Positions 34,781 to 49,814 of a stretch of DNA of 64,000 bases are shown here, piece by piece. Source of the DNA: Prosapia bicincta (lineage: Eukaryota; Arthropoda; Insecta; Hemiptera; Cercopidae); contig JBAIZL010000007.1 of NCBI GenBank assembly GCA_036971475.1, forward strand, positions 32,725,002 through 32,789,001, given 5' to 3'. The position numbers and the translations under genes are program-made. The notes under the pieces were generated by a model. That model saw nothing but the letters and a program-made list of their open reading frames with translations, was not told the origin of the DNA and ran no database searches. The stretch's first letter is position 1. The number at the start of each line of letters is the position of its first letter.

Positions 34781-37610
34781 CGCAAAATCCATGAACTATA
34801 TTTCATGCATTTTTTTTAGAGCAAATATATGACAATTGCCATAGCTCCTATAATACTTATTATAGATCAATTCTAAGAGCACAATGCGAATCTATGGTCG
34901 ATTCTGCGTTTATTATGCCATATAAATGAGAAATCCATTTTTTGTAGAATTCGCAAAATCCATGAACTATAATTCATGCATTTTTTTATAGAAAATATAT
35001 GACAATTGCGATAATTCCTATAATACTTATTATAGATCAATTCTAAGAGCACAATGCGAATCTATGGTCGATTCTGCGATTATTATGCCTTTTAAATGAG
35101 AAATCCATTTTTTGTAGAAATCGCAAAATCCATGAACTATAATTCATGCATTTTTTTTAGAGCAAATATATGACAATTGCCATAGCTCCTATAATACTTA
35201 TTATAGATCAATTCTAAGGGCACAATGCGAATCTATGGTCGATTCTGCGTTTATTATGCCTTTTAAATAAGAAATCCATTTTTTGTAGAAATCGCAAAAT
35301 CCATGAAGTATAATTAATGCATTTTTTTTAGAGCAAATATATGACAATTGCCATAGCTCCTATAATACTTACTATAGATCAATTCTAAGGGCACAATGCG
35401 AATCTATGGTCGATTCTGCGTTTATTATGCCTTTTAAATGAGAAATCCATTTTTTGTAGAAATCGCAAAATCCATGAACTATAATTCATGCATTTTTTTT
35501 AGAGCAAATATATGACAATTGCCATAGCTCCTATAATACTTATTATAGATCAATTCTAAGAGCACAATGCGAATCTATGGTCGATTCTGCGTTTATTATG
35601 CCTTTTAAATGAGAAATCCATTTTTTGTAGAAATCGCAAAATCCATGAACTATAATTCATGCATTTTTTTTAGAGCAAATATATGACAATTGCCATAGCT
35701 CCTATAAAACTTATTATAGATCAATTCTAAGAGCACAATGCGAATCTATGGTCGATTCTGCGTTTATTATGCCTTTTAAATGAGAAATCCATTTTTTGTA
35801 GAAATCGCAAAATCCATGAACTATAATTCATGCATTTTTTTTAGAGCAAATATATGACAATTGCCATAGCTCCTATAATACTTATTATAGATCAATTCTA
35901 AGGGCACAATGCGAATCTATGGTCGATTCTGCGTTTATTATGCCTTTTAAATGAGAAATCCATTTTTTGTAGAAATCGCAAAATCCATGAACTATAATTC
36001 ATGCATTTTTTTTAGAGCAAATATATGACAATTGCCATAGCTCCTATAATACTTATTATAGATCAATTCTAAGAGCACAATGCGAATCTATGGTCGATTC
36101 TGCGTTTATTATGCCTTTTAAATGAGAAATCCATTTTTTGTAGAAATCGCAAATCCATGAACTATAATTCATGCATTTTTTTTAGAGCAAATATATAACA
36201 ATTGCGATAGCTCCTATAATACTTATTATAGATCAATTCTAAGGGCACAATGCGAATCTATGGTCGATTCTGCGTTTATTATGCCTTTTAAATGAGAAAT
36301 CCATTTTTTGTAGAAATCGCAAAATCCATAAACTATAATTCATGCATTTTTTTTAGAGCAAATATATGTCAATTGCCATAGCTCCTATAAAACTTATTAT
36401 AGATCAATTCTAAGAGCACAATGAGAATCTATGGTCGATTCTGCGTTTATTATGCCTTTTAAATGAGAAATCCATTTTTTGTAGAAATCGCAAAATCCAT
36501 GAACTATATTTCATGCATTTTTTTAGAGAAAATATATGACAATTGCGATAGCTCCTATAATACTTATTATAGATCAATTCTAAGAGCACAATGCGAATCT
36601 ATGGTCGATTCTGCGTTTATTATGCCTTTTAAATGAGAAATCCATTTTTTGTAGAAATCGCAAAATCCATGAACTATAATTCATGCATTTTTTTTAGAGC
36701 AAATATGTGACAATTGCCATAGCTCCTATAAAACTTATTATAGATCAATTCTAAGAGCACAATGCGAACCTATGGTCGATTATGCGTTTATTATGCCTTT
36801 TAAATGAGAAATCCATTTTTTGTAGAAATCGCAAAATCCATGAACTATAATTCATGCATTTTTTTAGAGCAAATATATGACAATTGCCATAGCTCCTATA
36901 ATACTTATTATAGATCAATTCTAAGGGCACAATGCGAATCTATGGTCGATTCTGCGTTTATTATGCCTTTTAAATGAGAAATCCATTTTTTGTAGAAATC
37001 GCAAAATCCATGAAGTATAATTAAGGCATTTTTTTTAGAGCAAATATATGACAATTGCCATAGCTCCTATAATACTTTCTATAGATCAATTCTAAGGGCA
37101 CAATGCGAATCTATGGTCGATTCTGCGTTTATTATGCCTTTTAAATGAGAAATCCATTTTTTGTAGAAATCGCAAAATCCATGAACTATAATTCATGCAT
37201 TTTTTTTAGAGCAAATATATGACAATTGCCATAGCTCCTATAATACTTATTATAGATCAATTCTAAGAGCACAATGCGAATCTATGGTCGATTCTGCGTT
37301 TATTATGCCTTTTAAATGAGAAATCCATTTTTTGTAGAAATCGCAAAATCCATGAACTATAATTCATGCATTTTTTTATAGAAAATATATGACAATTGCG
37401 ATAGCTCCTATAATACCTATTATAGATCAATTCGAAGAGCACAATGCGAATCTGTGGTCGATTCTGCGATTATTATGCCTTTTAAATGAGAAATCCATTT
37501 TTTGTAGAAATCGCAAAATCCATGAAGTATAATTCATGCATTTTTTTTAGAGCAAATATATGACAATTGCCATAGCTCCTATAATACTTACTATAGATCA
37601 ATTCTAAGGG

Positions 37611-40600
37611 CACAATGCGAATCTATGGTCGATTCTGCGTTTATTATGCCTTTTAAATGAGAAATCCATTTTTTGTAAAAATCGCAAAATCCATGAACTA
37701 TAATTCATGCATTTTTTTAGAGCAAATATATGACAATTGCCATAGCTCCTATAATACTTATTATAGATCAATTCTAAGAGCACAATGCGAATCTATGGTC
37801 GATTCTGCGTTTATTATGCCTTTTAAATGAGAAATCCATTTTTGTAGAAATCGCAAAATCCATGAACTATAATTCATGCATTTTTTTTAGAGCAAATATA
37901 TGACAATTGCCATAGCTCCTATAATACTTATTATAGATCAATTCTAAGAGCACAATGCAAATCTATGGTCGATTCTGCGTTTATTATGCCTTTTAAATGA
38001 GAAATCTATTTTTTGTAGAAATCGCAAAATCCATGAACTATAATTCATGCATTTTTTTTAGAGCAAATATATGACAATTGCGATAGCTCCTATAATACTT
38101 ATTATAGATCAATTCTAAGAGCACAATGAGAACCTATGGTCGATTCTGCGTTTATTATGCCTTTTAAATGAGAAATCCATTTTTTGTAGAAATCGCAAAA
38201 TCCATGAACTATAATTCATGCATTTTTTTAGAGAAAATATATGACAATTGCCATAGCTCCTATAAAACTTATTAAAGATCAATTGTAAGAGCACAATGCG
38301 AATCTATGGTCGATTCTGCGTTTATTATGCCTTTTAAATGAGAAATCCATTTTTTGTAGAAATCGCAAAATCCATGAACTATAATTCATGCATTTTTTTT
38401 AGAGCAAATATATGCCAATTGCCATAGCTCCTATAATACTTATTATAGATCAATTCTAAGGGCACAATGCGAATCTATGGTCGATTCTGCGTTTATTATG
38501 CCTTTTAAATGAGAAATCCATTTTTTGTAGAAATCGCAAAATCCATGAACTATAATTCATGCATTTTTTTTAGAGCAAATATATGACAATTGCCATAGCT
38601 CCTATAATACTTATTATAGATCAATTCTAAGAGCACAATTCGAATCTATGGTCGATTCTGCGTTTATTATGCCTTTTAAATGAGAAATCCATTTTTTGTA
38701 GAAATCGAAAAATCCATGAACTATAATTCATGCATTTTTTTTAGAGCAAATATATGACAATTGCCATAGCTCCTATAATACTTATTATAGATCAATTCTA
38801 AGAGCACAATGCGAATCTATGGTCGATTCTGCGTTTATTATGCCATATAAATGAGAAATCCATTTTTTGTAGAAATCGCAAAATCCATGAACTATAATTC
38901 ATGCCTTTTTTTTTAGAGCAAATATATGACAATTGCCATAGCTCCTATATTACTTATTATAGATCAATTCTAAGGGCACAATGCGAATCTATGGTCGATT
39001 ATGCGTTTATTATGCCTTTTAAATGAGAAATCCATTTTTTGTAGAAATCGCAAAATCCATGAACTATAATTCATGCATTTCTTTTAGAGCAAATATATGA
39101 CAATTGCCATAGCTCCTATAATACTTATTATAGATCAATTCTAAGTGCACAATGCGAATCTATGGTCGATTCTGCGTTTATTATGCCTTTTAAATGAGAA
39201 ATCCATTTTTTGTAGAAATCGCAAAATCCATGAACTATAATTCATGCATTTTTTTTAGAGCAAATATATGACAATTGCCATAGCTCCTATAATACTTATT
39301 ATAGATCAATTCTAAGGGCACAATGCGAATCTATGGTCGATTCTGCGTTTATTATGCCATATAAATGAGAAATCCATTTTTTGTAGAAATCGCAAAATCC
39401 ATGAACTATAATTCATGCATTTTTTTTAGAGCAAATATATGACAATTGCCATAGCTCCTATATTACTTATTATAGATCAATTCTAAGGGCACAATGCGAA
39501 TCTATGGTCGATTATGCGTTTATTATACCTTTTAAATGAGAAATCCATTTTTTGTAGAAATCGCAAAATCCATGAACTATAATTCATGCATTTCTTTTAG
39601 AGCAAATATATGACAATTGCCATAGCTATTATAATACTTATTATAGGTCAATTCTAAGTGCACAATGCGAATCTATGGTCGATTCTGCGTTTATTATGCC
39701 TTTTAAATGAGAAATCCATTTTTTGTAGAAATCGCAAAATCCATGAACTATAATTCATGCATTTTTTTTAGAGCAAATATATGACAATTGCCATAGCTCC
39801 TATAATACTTATTATAGATCAATTCTAAGAGCACAATGCGAATCTATGGTCGATTCTGCGTTTATTATGCCTTTTAAATGAGAAATCCATTTTTTGTAGA
39901 AATCGCAAAATCCATGAACTATAATTCATGCATTTTTTTTAGAGCAAATATATGACAATTGCCATAGCTCCTATATTACTTATTATAGATCAATTCTAAG
40001 GGCACAATGCGAATCTATGGTCGATTATGCGTTTATTATACCTTTTAAATGAGAAATCCATTTTTTGTAGAAATCGCAAAATCCATGAACTATAATTCAT
40101 GCATTTCTTTTAGAGCAAATATATGACAATTGCCATAGCTCCTATAATACTTATTATAGATCAATTCTAAGTGCACAATGCGAATCTATGGTCGATTCTG
40201 CGTTTATTATGCCTTTTAAATGAGAAATCCATTTTTTGTAGAAATCGCAAAATCCATGAACTATAATTCATGCATTTTTTTTAGAGCAAATATATGACAA
40301 TTGCCATAGCTCCTATAATACTTATTATAGATCAATTCTAAGAGCACAATGCGAATCTATGGTCGATTCTGCGTTTATTATGCCTTTTAAATGAGAAATC
40401 CATTTTTTGTAGAAATCGCAAAATCCATGAACTATAATTCATGCATTTTTTTTATAGCAAATATATGACAATTGCCATAGCTCCTATAATACTTATTATA
40501 GATCAATTCTAAGAGCACAATGCGAATCTATGGTCGATTCTGCGTTTATTATGCCTTTTAAATGAGAAATCCATTTTTTGTAGAAATCGCAAAATCCATG

Positions 40601-43600
40601 AACTATAATTCATGCATTTTTTTTAGAGCAAATATATGACAATTGCCATAGCTCCTATAATACTTACTATAGATCAATTCTAAGGGCACAATGCGAATCT
40701 ATGGTCGATTCTGCGTTTATTATGCCTTTTAAATGAGAAATCCATTTTTTGTAGAAATCGCAAAATCCATGAACTATAATTCATGCATTTTTTTAGAGCA
40801 AATATATGACAATTGCCATAGCTCCTATAATACTTATTATAGATCAATTCTAAGAGCACAATGCAAATCTATGGTCGATTCTGCGTTTATTATGCCTTTT
40901 AAATGAGAAATCCATTTTTTGTAGAAATCGCAATATCCATGAACTATAATTCATGCATTTTTTTTAGAGCAAATATATGACAATTGTGATAGCTCCTATA
41001 ATACTTATTATAGATCAATTCTAAGAGCACAATGAGAACCTATGGTCGATTCTGCGTTTATTATGCCTTTTAAATGAGAAATCCATTTTTTGTAGAAATC
41101 GCAAAATCCATGAACTATAATTCATGCATTTTTTTAGAGAAAATATATGACAATTGCCATAGCTCCTATAAAACTTATTATAGATCAATTATAAGAGCAC
41201 AATGCGAATCTATGGTCGATTCTGCGTTTATTATGCCTTTTAAATGAGAAATCCATTTTTTGTAGAAATCGCAAAATCCATGAACTATAATTCATGCATT
41301 TTTTTTAGAGCAAATATATGACAATTGCCATAGCTCCTATAATACTTACTATAGATCAATTCTAAGGGCACAATGCGAATCTATGGTCGATTCTGCGTTT
41401 ATTATGCCTTTTAAATGAGAAATCCATTTTTTGTAGAAATCGCAAAATCCATGAACTATAATTCATGCATTTTTTTAGAGCAAATATATGACAATTGCCA
41501 TAGCTCCTATAATACTTATTATAGATCAATTCTAAGAGCACAATGCGAATCTATGGTCGATTCTGCGTTTATTATGCCTTTTAAATGAGAAATCCATTTT
41601 TTGTAGAAATCGCAAAATCCATGAACTATAATTCATGCATTTTTTTTAGAGCAAATATATGACAATTGCCATAGCTCCTATAATACTTATTATAGATCAA
41701 TTCTAAGAGCACAATGCAAATCTATGGTCGATTCTGCGTTTATTATGCCTTTTAAATGAGAAATCCATTTTTTGTAGAAATCGCAATATCCATGAACTAT
41801 AATTCATGCATTTTTTTTAGAGCAAATATATGACAATTGTGATAGCTCCTATAATACTTATTATAGATCAATTCTAAGAGCACAATGAGAACCTATGGTC
41901 GATTCTGCGTTTATTATGCCTTTTAAATGAGAAATCCATTTTTTGTAGAAATCGCAAAATCCATGAACTATAATTCATGCATTTTTTTAGAGAAAATATA
42001 TGACAATTGCCATAGCTCCTATAAAACTTATTATAGATCAATTATAAGAGCACAATGCGAATCTATGGTCGATTCTGCGTTTATTATGCCTTTTAAATGA
42101 GAAATCCATTTTTTGTAAAAATCGCAAAATCCATGAACTATAATTCATGCATTTTTTTAGAGCAAATATATGACAATTGCCATAGCTCCTATAATACTTA
42201 TTATAGATCAATTCTAAGAGCACAATGCGAATCTATGGTCGATTCTGCGTTTATTATGCCTTTTAAATGAGAAATCCATTTTTGTAGAAATCGCAAAATC
42301 CATGAACTATAATTCATGCATTTTTTTTAGAGCAAATATATGACAATTGCCATAGCTCCTATAATACTTATTATAGATCAATTCTAAGAGCACAATGCAA
42401 ATCTATGGTCGATTCTGCGTTTATTATGCCTTTTAAATGAGAAATCTATTTTTTGTAGAAATCGCAAAATCCATGAACTATAATTCATGCATTTTTTTTA
42501 GAGCAAATATATGACAATTGCGATAGCTCCTATAATACTTATTATAGATCAATTCTAAGAGCACAATGAGAACCTATGGTCGATTCTGCGTTTATTATGC
42601 CTTTTAAATGAGAAATCCATTTTTTGTAGAAATCGCAAAATCCATGAACTATAATTCATGCATTTTTTTAGAGAAAATATATGACAATTGCCATAGCTCC
42701 TATAAAACTTATTAAAGATCAATTGTAAGAGCACAATGCGAATCTATGGTCGATTCTGCGTTTATTATGCCTTTTAAATGAGAAATCCATTTTTTGTAGA
42801 AATCGCAAAATCCATGAACTATAATTCATGCATTTTTTTTAGAGCAAATATATGCCAATTGCCATAGCTCCTATAATACTTATTATAGATCAATTCTAAG
42901 GGCACAATGCGAATCTATGGTCGATTCTGCGTTTATTATGCCTTTTAAATGAGAAATCCATTTTTTGTAGAAATCGCAAAATCCATGAACTATAATTCAT
43001 GCATTTTTTTTAGAGCAAATATATGACAATTGCCATAGCTCCTATAATACTTATTATAGATCAATTCTAAGAGCACAATTCGAATCTATGGTCGATTCTG
43101 CGTTTATTATGCCTTTTAAATGAGAAATCCATTTTTTGTAGAAATCGAAAAATCCATGAACTATAATTCATGCATTTTTTTTAGAGCAAATATATGACAA
43201 TTGCCATAGCTCCTATAATACTTATTATAGATCAATTCTAAGAGCACAATGCGAATCTATGGTCGATTCTGCGTTTATTATGCCATATAAATGAGAAATC
43301 CATTTTTTGTAGAAATCGCAAAATCCATGAACTATAATTCATGCCTTTTTTTTTAGAGCAAATATATGACAATTGCCATAGCTCCTATATTACTTATTAT
43401 AGATCAATTCTAAGGGCACAATGCGAATCTATGGTCGATTATGCGTTTATTATGCCTTTTAAATGAGAAATCCATTTTTTGTAGAAATCGCAAAATCCAT
43501 GAACTATAATTCTTGCATTTCTTTTAGAGCAAATATATGACAATTGCCATAGCTCCTATAATACTTATTATAGATCAATTCTAAGTGCACAATGCGAATC

Positions 43601-46558
43601 TATGGTCGATTCTGCGTTTATTATGCCTTTTAAATGAGAAATCCATTTTTTGTAGAAATCGCAAAATCCATGAACTATAATTCATGCATTTTTTTTAGAG
43701 CAAATATATGACAATTGCCATAGCTCCTATAATACTTATTATAGATCAATTCTAAGGGCACAATGCGAATCTATGGTCGATTCTGCGTTTATTATGCCAT
43801 ATAAATGAGAAATCCATTTTTTGTAGAAATCGCAAAATCCATGAACTATAATTCATGCATTTTTTTTAGAGCAAATATATGACAATTGCCATAGCTCCTA
43901 TATTACTTATTATAGATCAATTCTAAGGGCACAATGCGAATCTATGGTCGATTATGCGTTTATTATACCTTTTAAATGAGAAATCCATTTTTTGTAGAAA
44001 TCGCAAAATCCATGAACTATAATTCATGCATTTCTTTTAGAGCAAATATATGACAATTGCCATAGCTATTATAATACTTATTATAGGTCAATTCTAAGTG
44101 CACAATGCGAATCTATGGTCGATTCTGCGTTTATTATGCCTTTTAAATGAGAAATCCATTTTTTGTAGAAATCGCAAAATCCATGAACTATAATTCATGC
44201 ATTTTTTTTAGAGCAAATATATGACAATTGCCATAGCTCCTATAATACTTATTATAGATCAATTCTAAGAGCACAATGCGAATCTATGGTCGATTCTGCG
44301 TTTATTATGCCTTTTAAATGAGAAATCCATTTTTTGTAGAAATCGCAAAATCCATGAACTATAATTCATGCATTTTTTTTAGAGCAAATATATGACAATT
44401 GCCATAGCTCCTATATTACTTATTATAGATCAATTCTAAGGGCACAATGCGAATCTATGGTCGATTATGCGTTTATTATACCTTTTAAATGAGAAATCCA
44501 TTTTTTGTAGAAATCGCAAAATCCATGAACTATAATTCATGCATTTCTTTTAGAGCAAATATATGACAATTGCCATAGCTCCTATAATACTTATTATAGA
44601 TCAATTCTAAGTGCACAATGCGAATCTATGGTCGATTCTGCGTTTATTATGCCTTTTAAATGAGAAATCCATTTTTTGTAGAAATCGCAAAATCCATGAA
44701 CTATAATTCATGCATTTTTTTTAGAGCAAATATATGACAATTGCCATAGCTCCTATAATACTTATTATAGATCAATTCTAAGAGCACAATGCGAATCTAT
44801 GGTCGATTCTGCGTTTATTATGCCTTTTAAATGAGAAATCCATTTTTTGTAGAAATCGCAAAATCCATGAACTATAATTCATGCATTTTTTTTATAGCAA
44901 ATATATGACAATTGCCATAGCTCCTATAATACTTATTATAGATCAATTCTAAGAGCACAATGCGAATCTATGGTCGATTCTGCGTTTATTATGCCTTTTA
45001 AATGAGAAATCCATTTTTTGTAGAAATCGCAAAATCCATGAACTATAATTCATGCATTTTTTTTAGAGCAAATATATGACAATTGCCATAGCTCCTATAA
45101 TACTTACTATAGATCAATTCTAAGGGCACAATGCGAATCTATGGTCGATTCTGCGTTTATTATGCCTTTTAAATGAGAAATCCATTTTTTGTAGAAATCG
45201 CAAAATCCATGAACTATAATTCATGCATTTTTTTAGAGCAAATATATGACAATTGCCATAGCTCCTATAATACTTATTATAGATCAATTCTAAGAGCACA
45301 ATGCAAATCTATGGTCGATTCTGCGTTTATTATGCCTTTTAAATGAGAAATCCATTTTTTGTAGAAATCGCAATATCCATGAACTATAATTCATGCATTT
45401 TTTTTAGAGCAAATATATGACAATTGTGATAGCTCCTATAATACTTATTATAGATCAATTCTAAGAGCACAATGAGAACCTATGGTCGATTCTGCGTTTA
45501 TTATGCCTTTTAAATGAGAAATCCATTTTTTGTAGAAATCGCAAAATCCATGAACTATAATTCATGCATTTTTTTAGAGAAAATATATGACAATTGCCAT
45601 AGCTCCTATAAAACTTATTATAGATCAATTATAAGAGCACAATGCGAATCTATGGTCGATTCTGCGTTTATTATGCCTTTTAAATGAGAAATCCATTTTT
45701 TGTAGAAATCGCAAAATCCATGAACTATAATTCATGCATTTTTTTTAGAGCAAATATATGACAATTGCCATAGCTCCTATAATACTTACTATAGATCAAT
45801 TCTAAGGGCACAATGCGAATCTATGGTCGATTCTGCGTTTATTATGCCTTTTAAATGAGAAATCCATTTTTTGTAGAAATCGCAAAATCCATGAACTATA
45901 ATTCATGCATTTTTTTAGAGCAAATATATGACAATTGCCATAGCTCCTATAATACTTATTATAGATCAATTCTAAGAGCACAATGCGAATCTATGGTCGA
46001 TTCTGCGTTTATTATGCCTTTTAAATGAGAAATCCATTTTTTGTAGAAATCGCAAAATCCATGAACTATAATTCATGCATTTTTTTTAGAGCAAATATAT
46101 GACAATTGCCATAGCTCCTATAATACTTATTATAGATCAATTCTAAGAGCACAATGCAAATCTATGGTCGATTCTGCGTTTATTATGCCTTTTAAATGAG
46201 AAATCCATTTTTTGTAGAAATCGCAATATCCATGAACTATAATTCATGCATTTTTTTTAGAGCAAATATATGACAATTGTGATAGCTCCTATAATACTTA
46301 TTATAGATCAATTCTAAGAGCACAATGAGAACCTATGGTCGATTCTGCGTTTATTATGCCTTTTAAATGAGAAATCCATTTTTTGTAGAAATCGCAAAAT
46401 CCATGAACTATAATTCATGCATTTTTTTAGAGAAAATATATGACAATTGCCATAGCTCCTATAAAACTTATTATAGATCAATTATAAGAGCACAATGCGA
46501 ATCTATGGTCGATTCTGCGTTTATTATGCCTTTTAAATGAGAAATCCATTTTTTGTAG
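37611..46558 (+). repeat. 26-monomer higher-order repeat, 4440 bp, two near-identical copies
   Basis: Every private mark I checked recurs at exactly 4440 bp: GTAAAAATCG (37676/42116), GAAATCTATT (38001/42441), ATGCCTTTTTTTTT (near 38901/43341), GCTATTATAATAC with ATAGGTCAATT (near 39626/44066), TTTATAGCAAAT (near 40451/44891) and CAATATCC (40931/45371). Inside several kilobases I saw one substitution (near 39073 versus 43513). The shared stretch is bounded by mismatches just before 37611/42051 and at 42119/46559, so this is a clean tandem duplication. Confidence 0.9.
40640..42350 (+). repeat. 5-monomer repeat (853 bp) nested inside the 26-monomer unit
   Basis: CAATATCC at 40931 recurs at 41784 (853 bp). 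The flanking markers CAATTGTGATAG, GAGAACCTATGG and CAATTATAAGAG keep the same order and spacing. The same nested pair is seen again 4440 bp further on, so it predates the larger duplication. Borders are approximate. Confidence 0.75.
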
Positions 46559-46559
46559 A

Positions 46560-49500
46560 AATCGCAAAATCCATGAACTATAATTCATGCATTTCTTTTA
46601 GAGCAAATATATGACAATTGCCATAGCTCCTATAATACTTATTATAGATCAATTCTAAGGGCACAATGCGAATCTATGGTCGATTCTGCGTTTATTATGC
46701 CTTTTAAATGAGAAATCCATTTTTTGTAGAAATCGCAAAATCCATGAACTATAATTCATGCATTTTTTTTAGAGCAAATATATGACAATTGCCATAGCTC
46801 CTATAATACTTATTATAGATCAATTCTAAGAGCACAATGCGAATCTATGGTCGATTCTGCGTTTATTATGCCTTTTAAATGAGAAATCCATTTTTTGTAG
46901 AAATCGAAATATCCATGAACTATTTTTCATGCATTTTTTTTAGAGCAAATATGTGACAATTGCCATAGCTCCTATAATACTTATTATAGATCAATTCTAA
47001 GAGCACAATGCGAATCTATGGTCGATTCTGCGTTTATTATGCCTTTTAAATGAGAAATCCATTTTTTGTAGAAATCGAAAAATCCATGAACTATTTTTCA
47101 TGCATTTTTTTTAGAGCAAATATGTGACAATTGCCATAGCTCCTATAATACTTATTATAGATCAATTCTAAGAGCACAATGCGAATCTATGGTCGATTAT
47201 GCGTTTATTATGCCTTTTAAATGAGAAATCCATTTTTTGTAGAAATCGCAAAATCCATGAACTATAATTCATGCATTTCTTTTAGAGCAAATATATGACA
47301 ATTGCCATAGCTCCTATAATACTTATTATAGATCAATTGTAAGTGCACAATGCGAATCTATGGTCGATTCTGCGTTTATTATGCCATATAAATGAGAAAT
47401 CCATTTTTTGTAGAAATCGCAAAATCCATGAACTATAATTCATGCATTTTTTTTAGAGCAAATATATGACAATTGCCATAGCTCCTATATTACTTATTAT
47501 AGATCAATTCTAAGGGCACAATGCGAATCTATGGTCGATTATGCGTTTATTATGCCTTTTAAATGAGAAATCCATTTTTTGTAGAAATCGCAAAATCCAT
47601 GAACTATAATTCATGCATTTCTTTTAGAGCAAATATATGACAATTGCCATAGCTCCTATAATACTTATTATAGATCAATTCTAAGGGCACAATGCGAATC
47701 TATGGTCTATTCTGCGTTTATTATGCCTTTTAAATGAGAAATCCATTTTTTGTAGAAATCGCAAAATCCATGAACTATAATTCATGCATTTTTTTTAGAG
47801 CAAATATATGACAATTGCCATAGCTCCTATAATACTTATTATAGATCAATTCTAAGGGCACAATGCGAATCTATGGTCGATTCTGCGTTTATTATGCCTT
47901 TTAAATGAGAAATCCATTTTTTGTAGAAATCGCAAAATCCATGAACTATAATTCATGCATTTTTTTTAGAGCAAATATATGACAATTGCCATAGCTCCTA
48001 TAATACTTACTATAGATCAATTCTAAGGGCACAATGCGAATCTATGGTCGATTCTGCGTTTATTATGCCTTTTAAATGAGAAATCCATTTTTTGTAGAAA
48101 TCGCAAAATCCATGAACTATAATTCATGCATTTTTTTAGAGAAAATATATGACAAATTGCCATAGCTCCTATAAAACTCATTATAGATCAATTGTAAGAG
48201 CACAATGCGAATCTATGGTCGATTCTGCGTTTATTATGCCTTTTAAATGAGAAATCCATTTTTTGTAGAAATCGCAAAATCCATGAACTATAATTCATGC
48301 ATTTTTTTTAGAGCAAATATATGACAATTGCCATAGCTCCTATAATACTTATTATAGATCAATTCTAAGGGCACAATGCGAATCTATGGTCGATTCTGCG
48401 TTTATTATGCCTTTTAAATGAGAAATCCATTTTTTGTAGAAATCGCAAAATCCATGAACTATAATTCATGCATTTTTTTTAGAGCAAATATATGACAATT
48501 GCCATAGGTCCTATAATACTTATTATAGATCAATTCTAAGAGCACAATGCGAATCTATGGTCGATTCTGCGTTTATTATGCCTTTTAAATAAGAAATCCA
48601 TTTTTTGTAGAAATCGAAAAATCCATGAACTATAATTCATGCATTTTTTTTAGAGCAAATATATGACAATTGCCATAGCTCCTATAATACTTATTATAGA
48701 TCAATTCTAAGAGCACAATGCGAATCTATGGTCGATTCTGCGTTTATCATGCCATATAAATGAGAAATCCATTTTTTGTAGAAATCGCAAAATCCATGAA
48801 CTATAATTCATGCCTTTTTTTTAGAGCAAATATATGACAATTGCCATAGCTCCTATATTACTTATTATAGATCAATTCTAAGGGCACAATGCAAATCTAT
48901 GGTCGATTATGCGTTTATTATGCCTTTTAAATGAGAAATCCTTTTTTTGTAGAAATCGCAAAATCCATGAAGTATAATTCATGCATTTCTTTTAGAGCAA
49001 ATATATGACAATTGCCATAGCTCCTATAATACTTATTATAGATCAATTCTAAGTGCACAATGCGAATCTATGGTCGATTCTGCGTTTATTATGCCTTTTA
49101 AATGAGAAATCCATTTTTTGTAGAAATCGCAAAATCCATGAACTATAATTCATGCATTTTTTTTAGAGCAAATATATGACAATTGCCATAGCTCCTATAA
49201 TACTTATTATAGATCAATTCTAAGGGCACAATGCGAATCTATGGTCGATTCTGCGTTTATTATGCCTTTTAAATGAGAAATCCATTTTTTGTAGAAATCG
49301 CAAAATCCATGAACTATAATTCATGCATTTTTTTTAGAGCAAATATATGACAATTGCCATAGCTCCTATAATACTTATTATAGATCAATTCTAAGGGCAC
49401 AATGCGAATCTATGGTCGATTCTGCGTTTATTATGCCTTTTAAATGAGAAATCCTTTTTTTGTAGAAATCGCAAAATCCATGAACTATAATTCATGCATT

Positions 49501-49814
49501 TTTTTTAGAGCAAATATATGACAATTGCCATAGCTCCTATAATACTTATTATAGATCAATTCTAAGAGCACAATGCGAATCTATGGTCGATTCTGCGTTT
49601 ATTATGCCTTTTAAATGAGAAATCCATTTTTTGTAGAAATCGCAAAATCCATGAACTATAATTCATGCATTTTTTTTAGAGCAAATATATGACAATTGCC
49701 ATAGCTCCTATAAAACTTATTATAGATCAATTCTAAGAGCACAATGCGAATCTATGGTCGATTCTGCGCTTATTATGCCTTTTAAATGAGAAATCCATTT
49801 TTTGTAGAAATCGC
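46560..49814 (+). repeat. Satellite stretch with mixed monomers, no clear long period found
   Basis: This is ordinary monomers between the 26- and 24-monomer blocks. Local marks include CTATTTTTCATGC in two successive monomers (near 46920 and 47091, seen again near 62978) and GACAAATTGCC, a one-base insertion near 48155. Part of it resembles the block about 2.2 kb further on (AAACTCATTATAG at 48174 and 50394). I did not resolve a full higher-order unit here. Confidence 0.6.
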
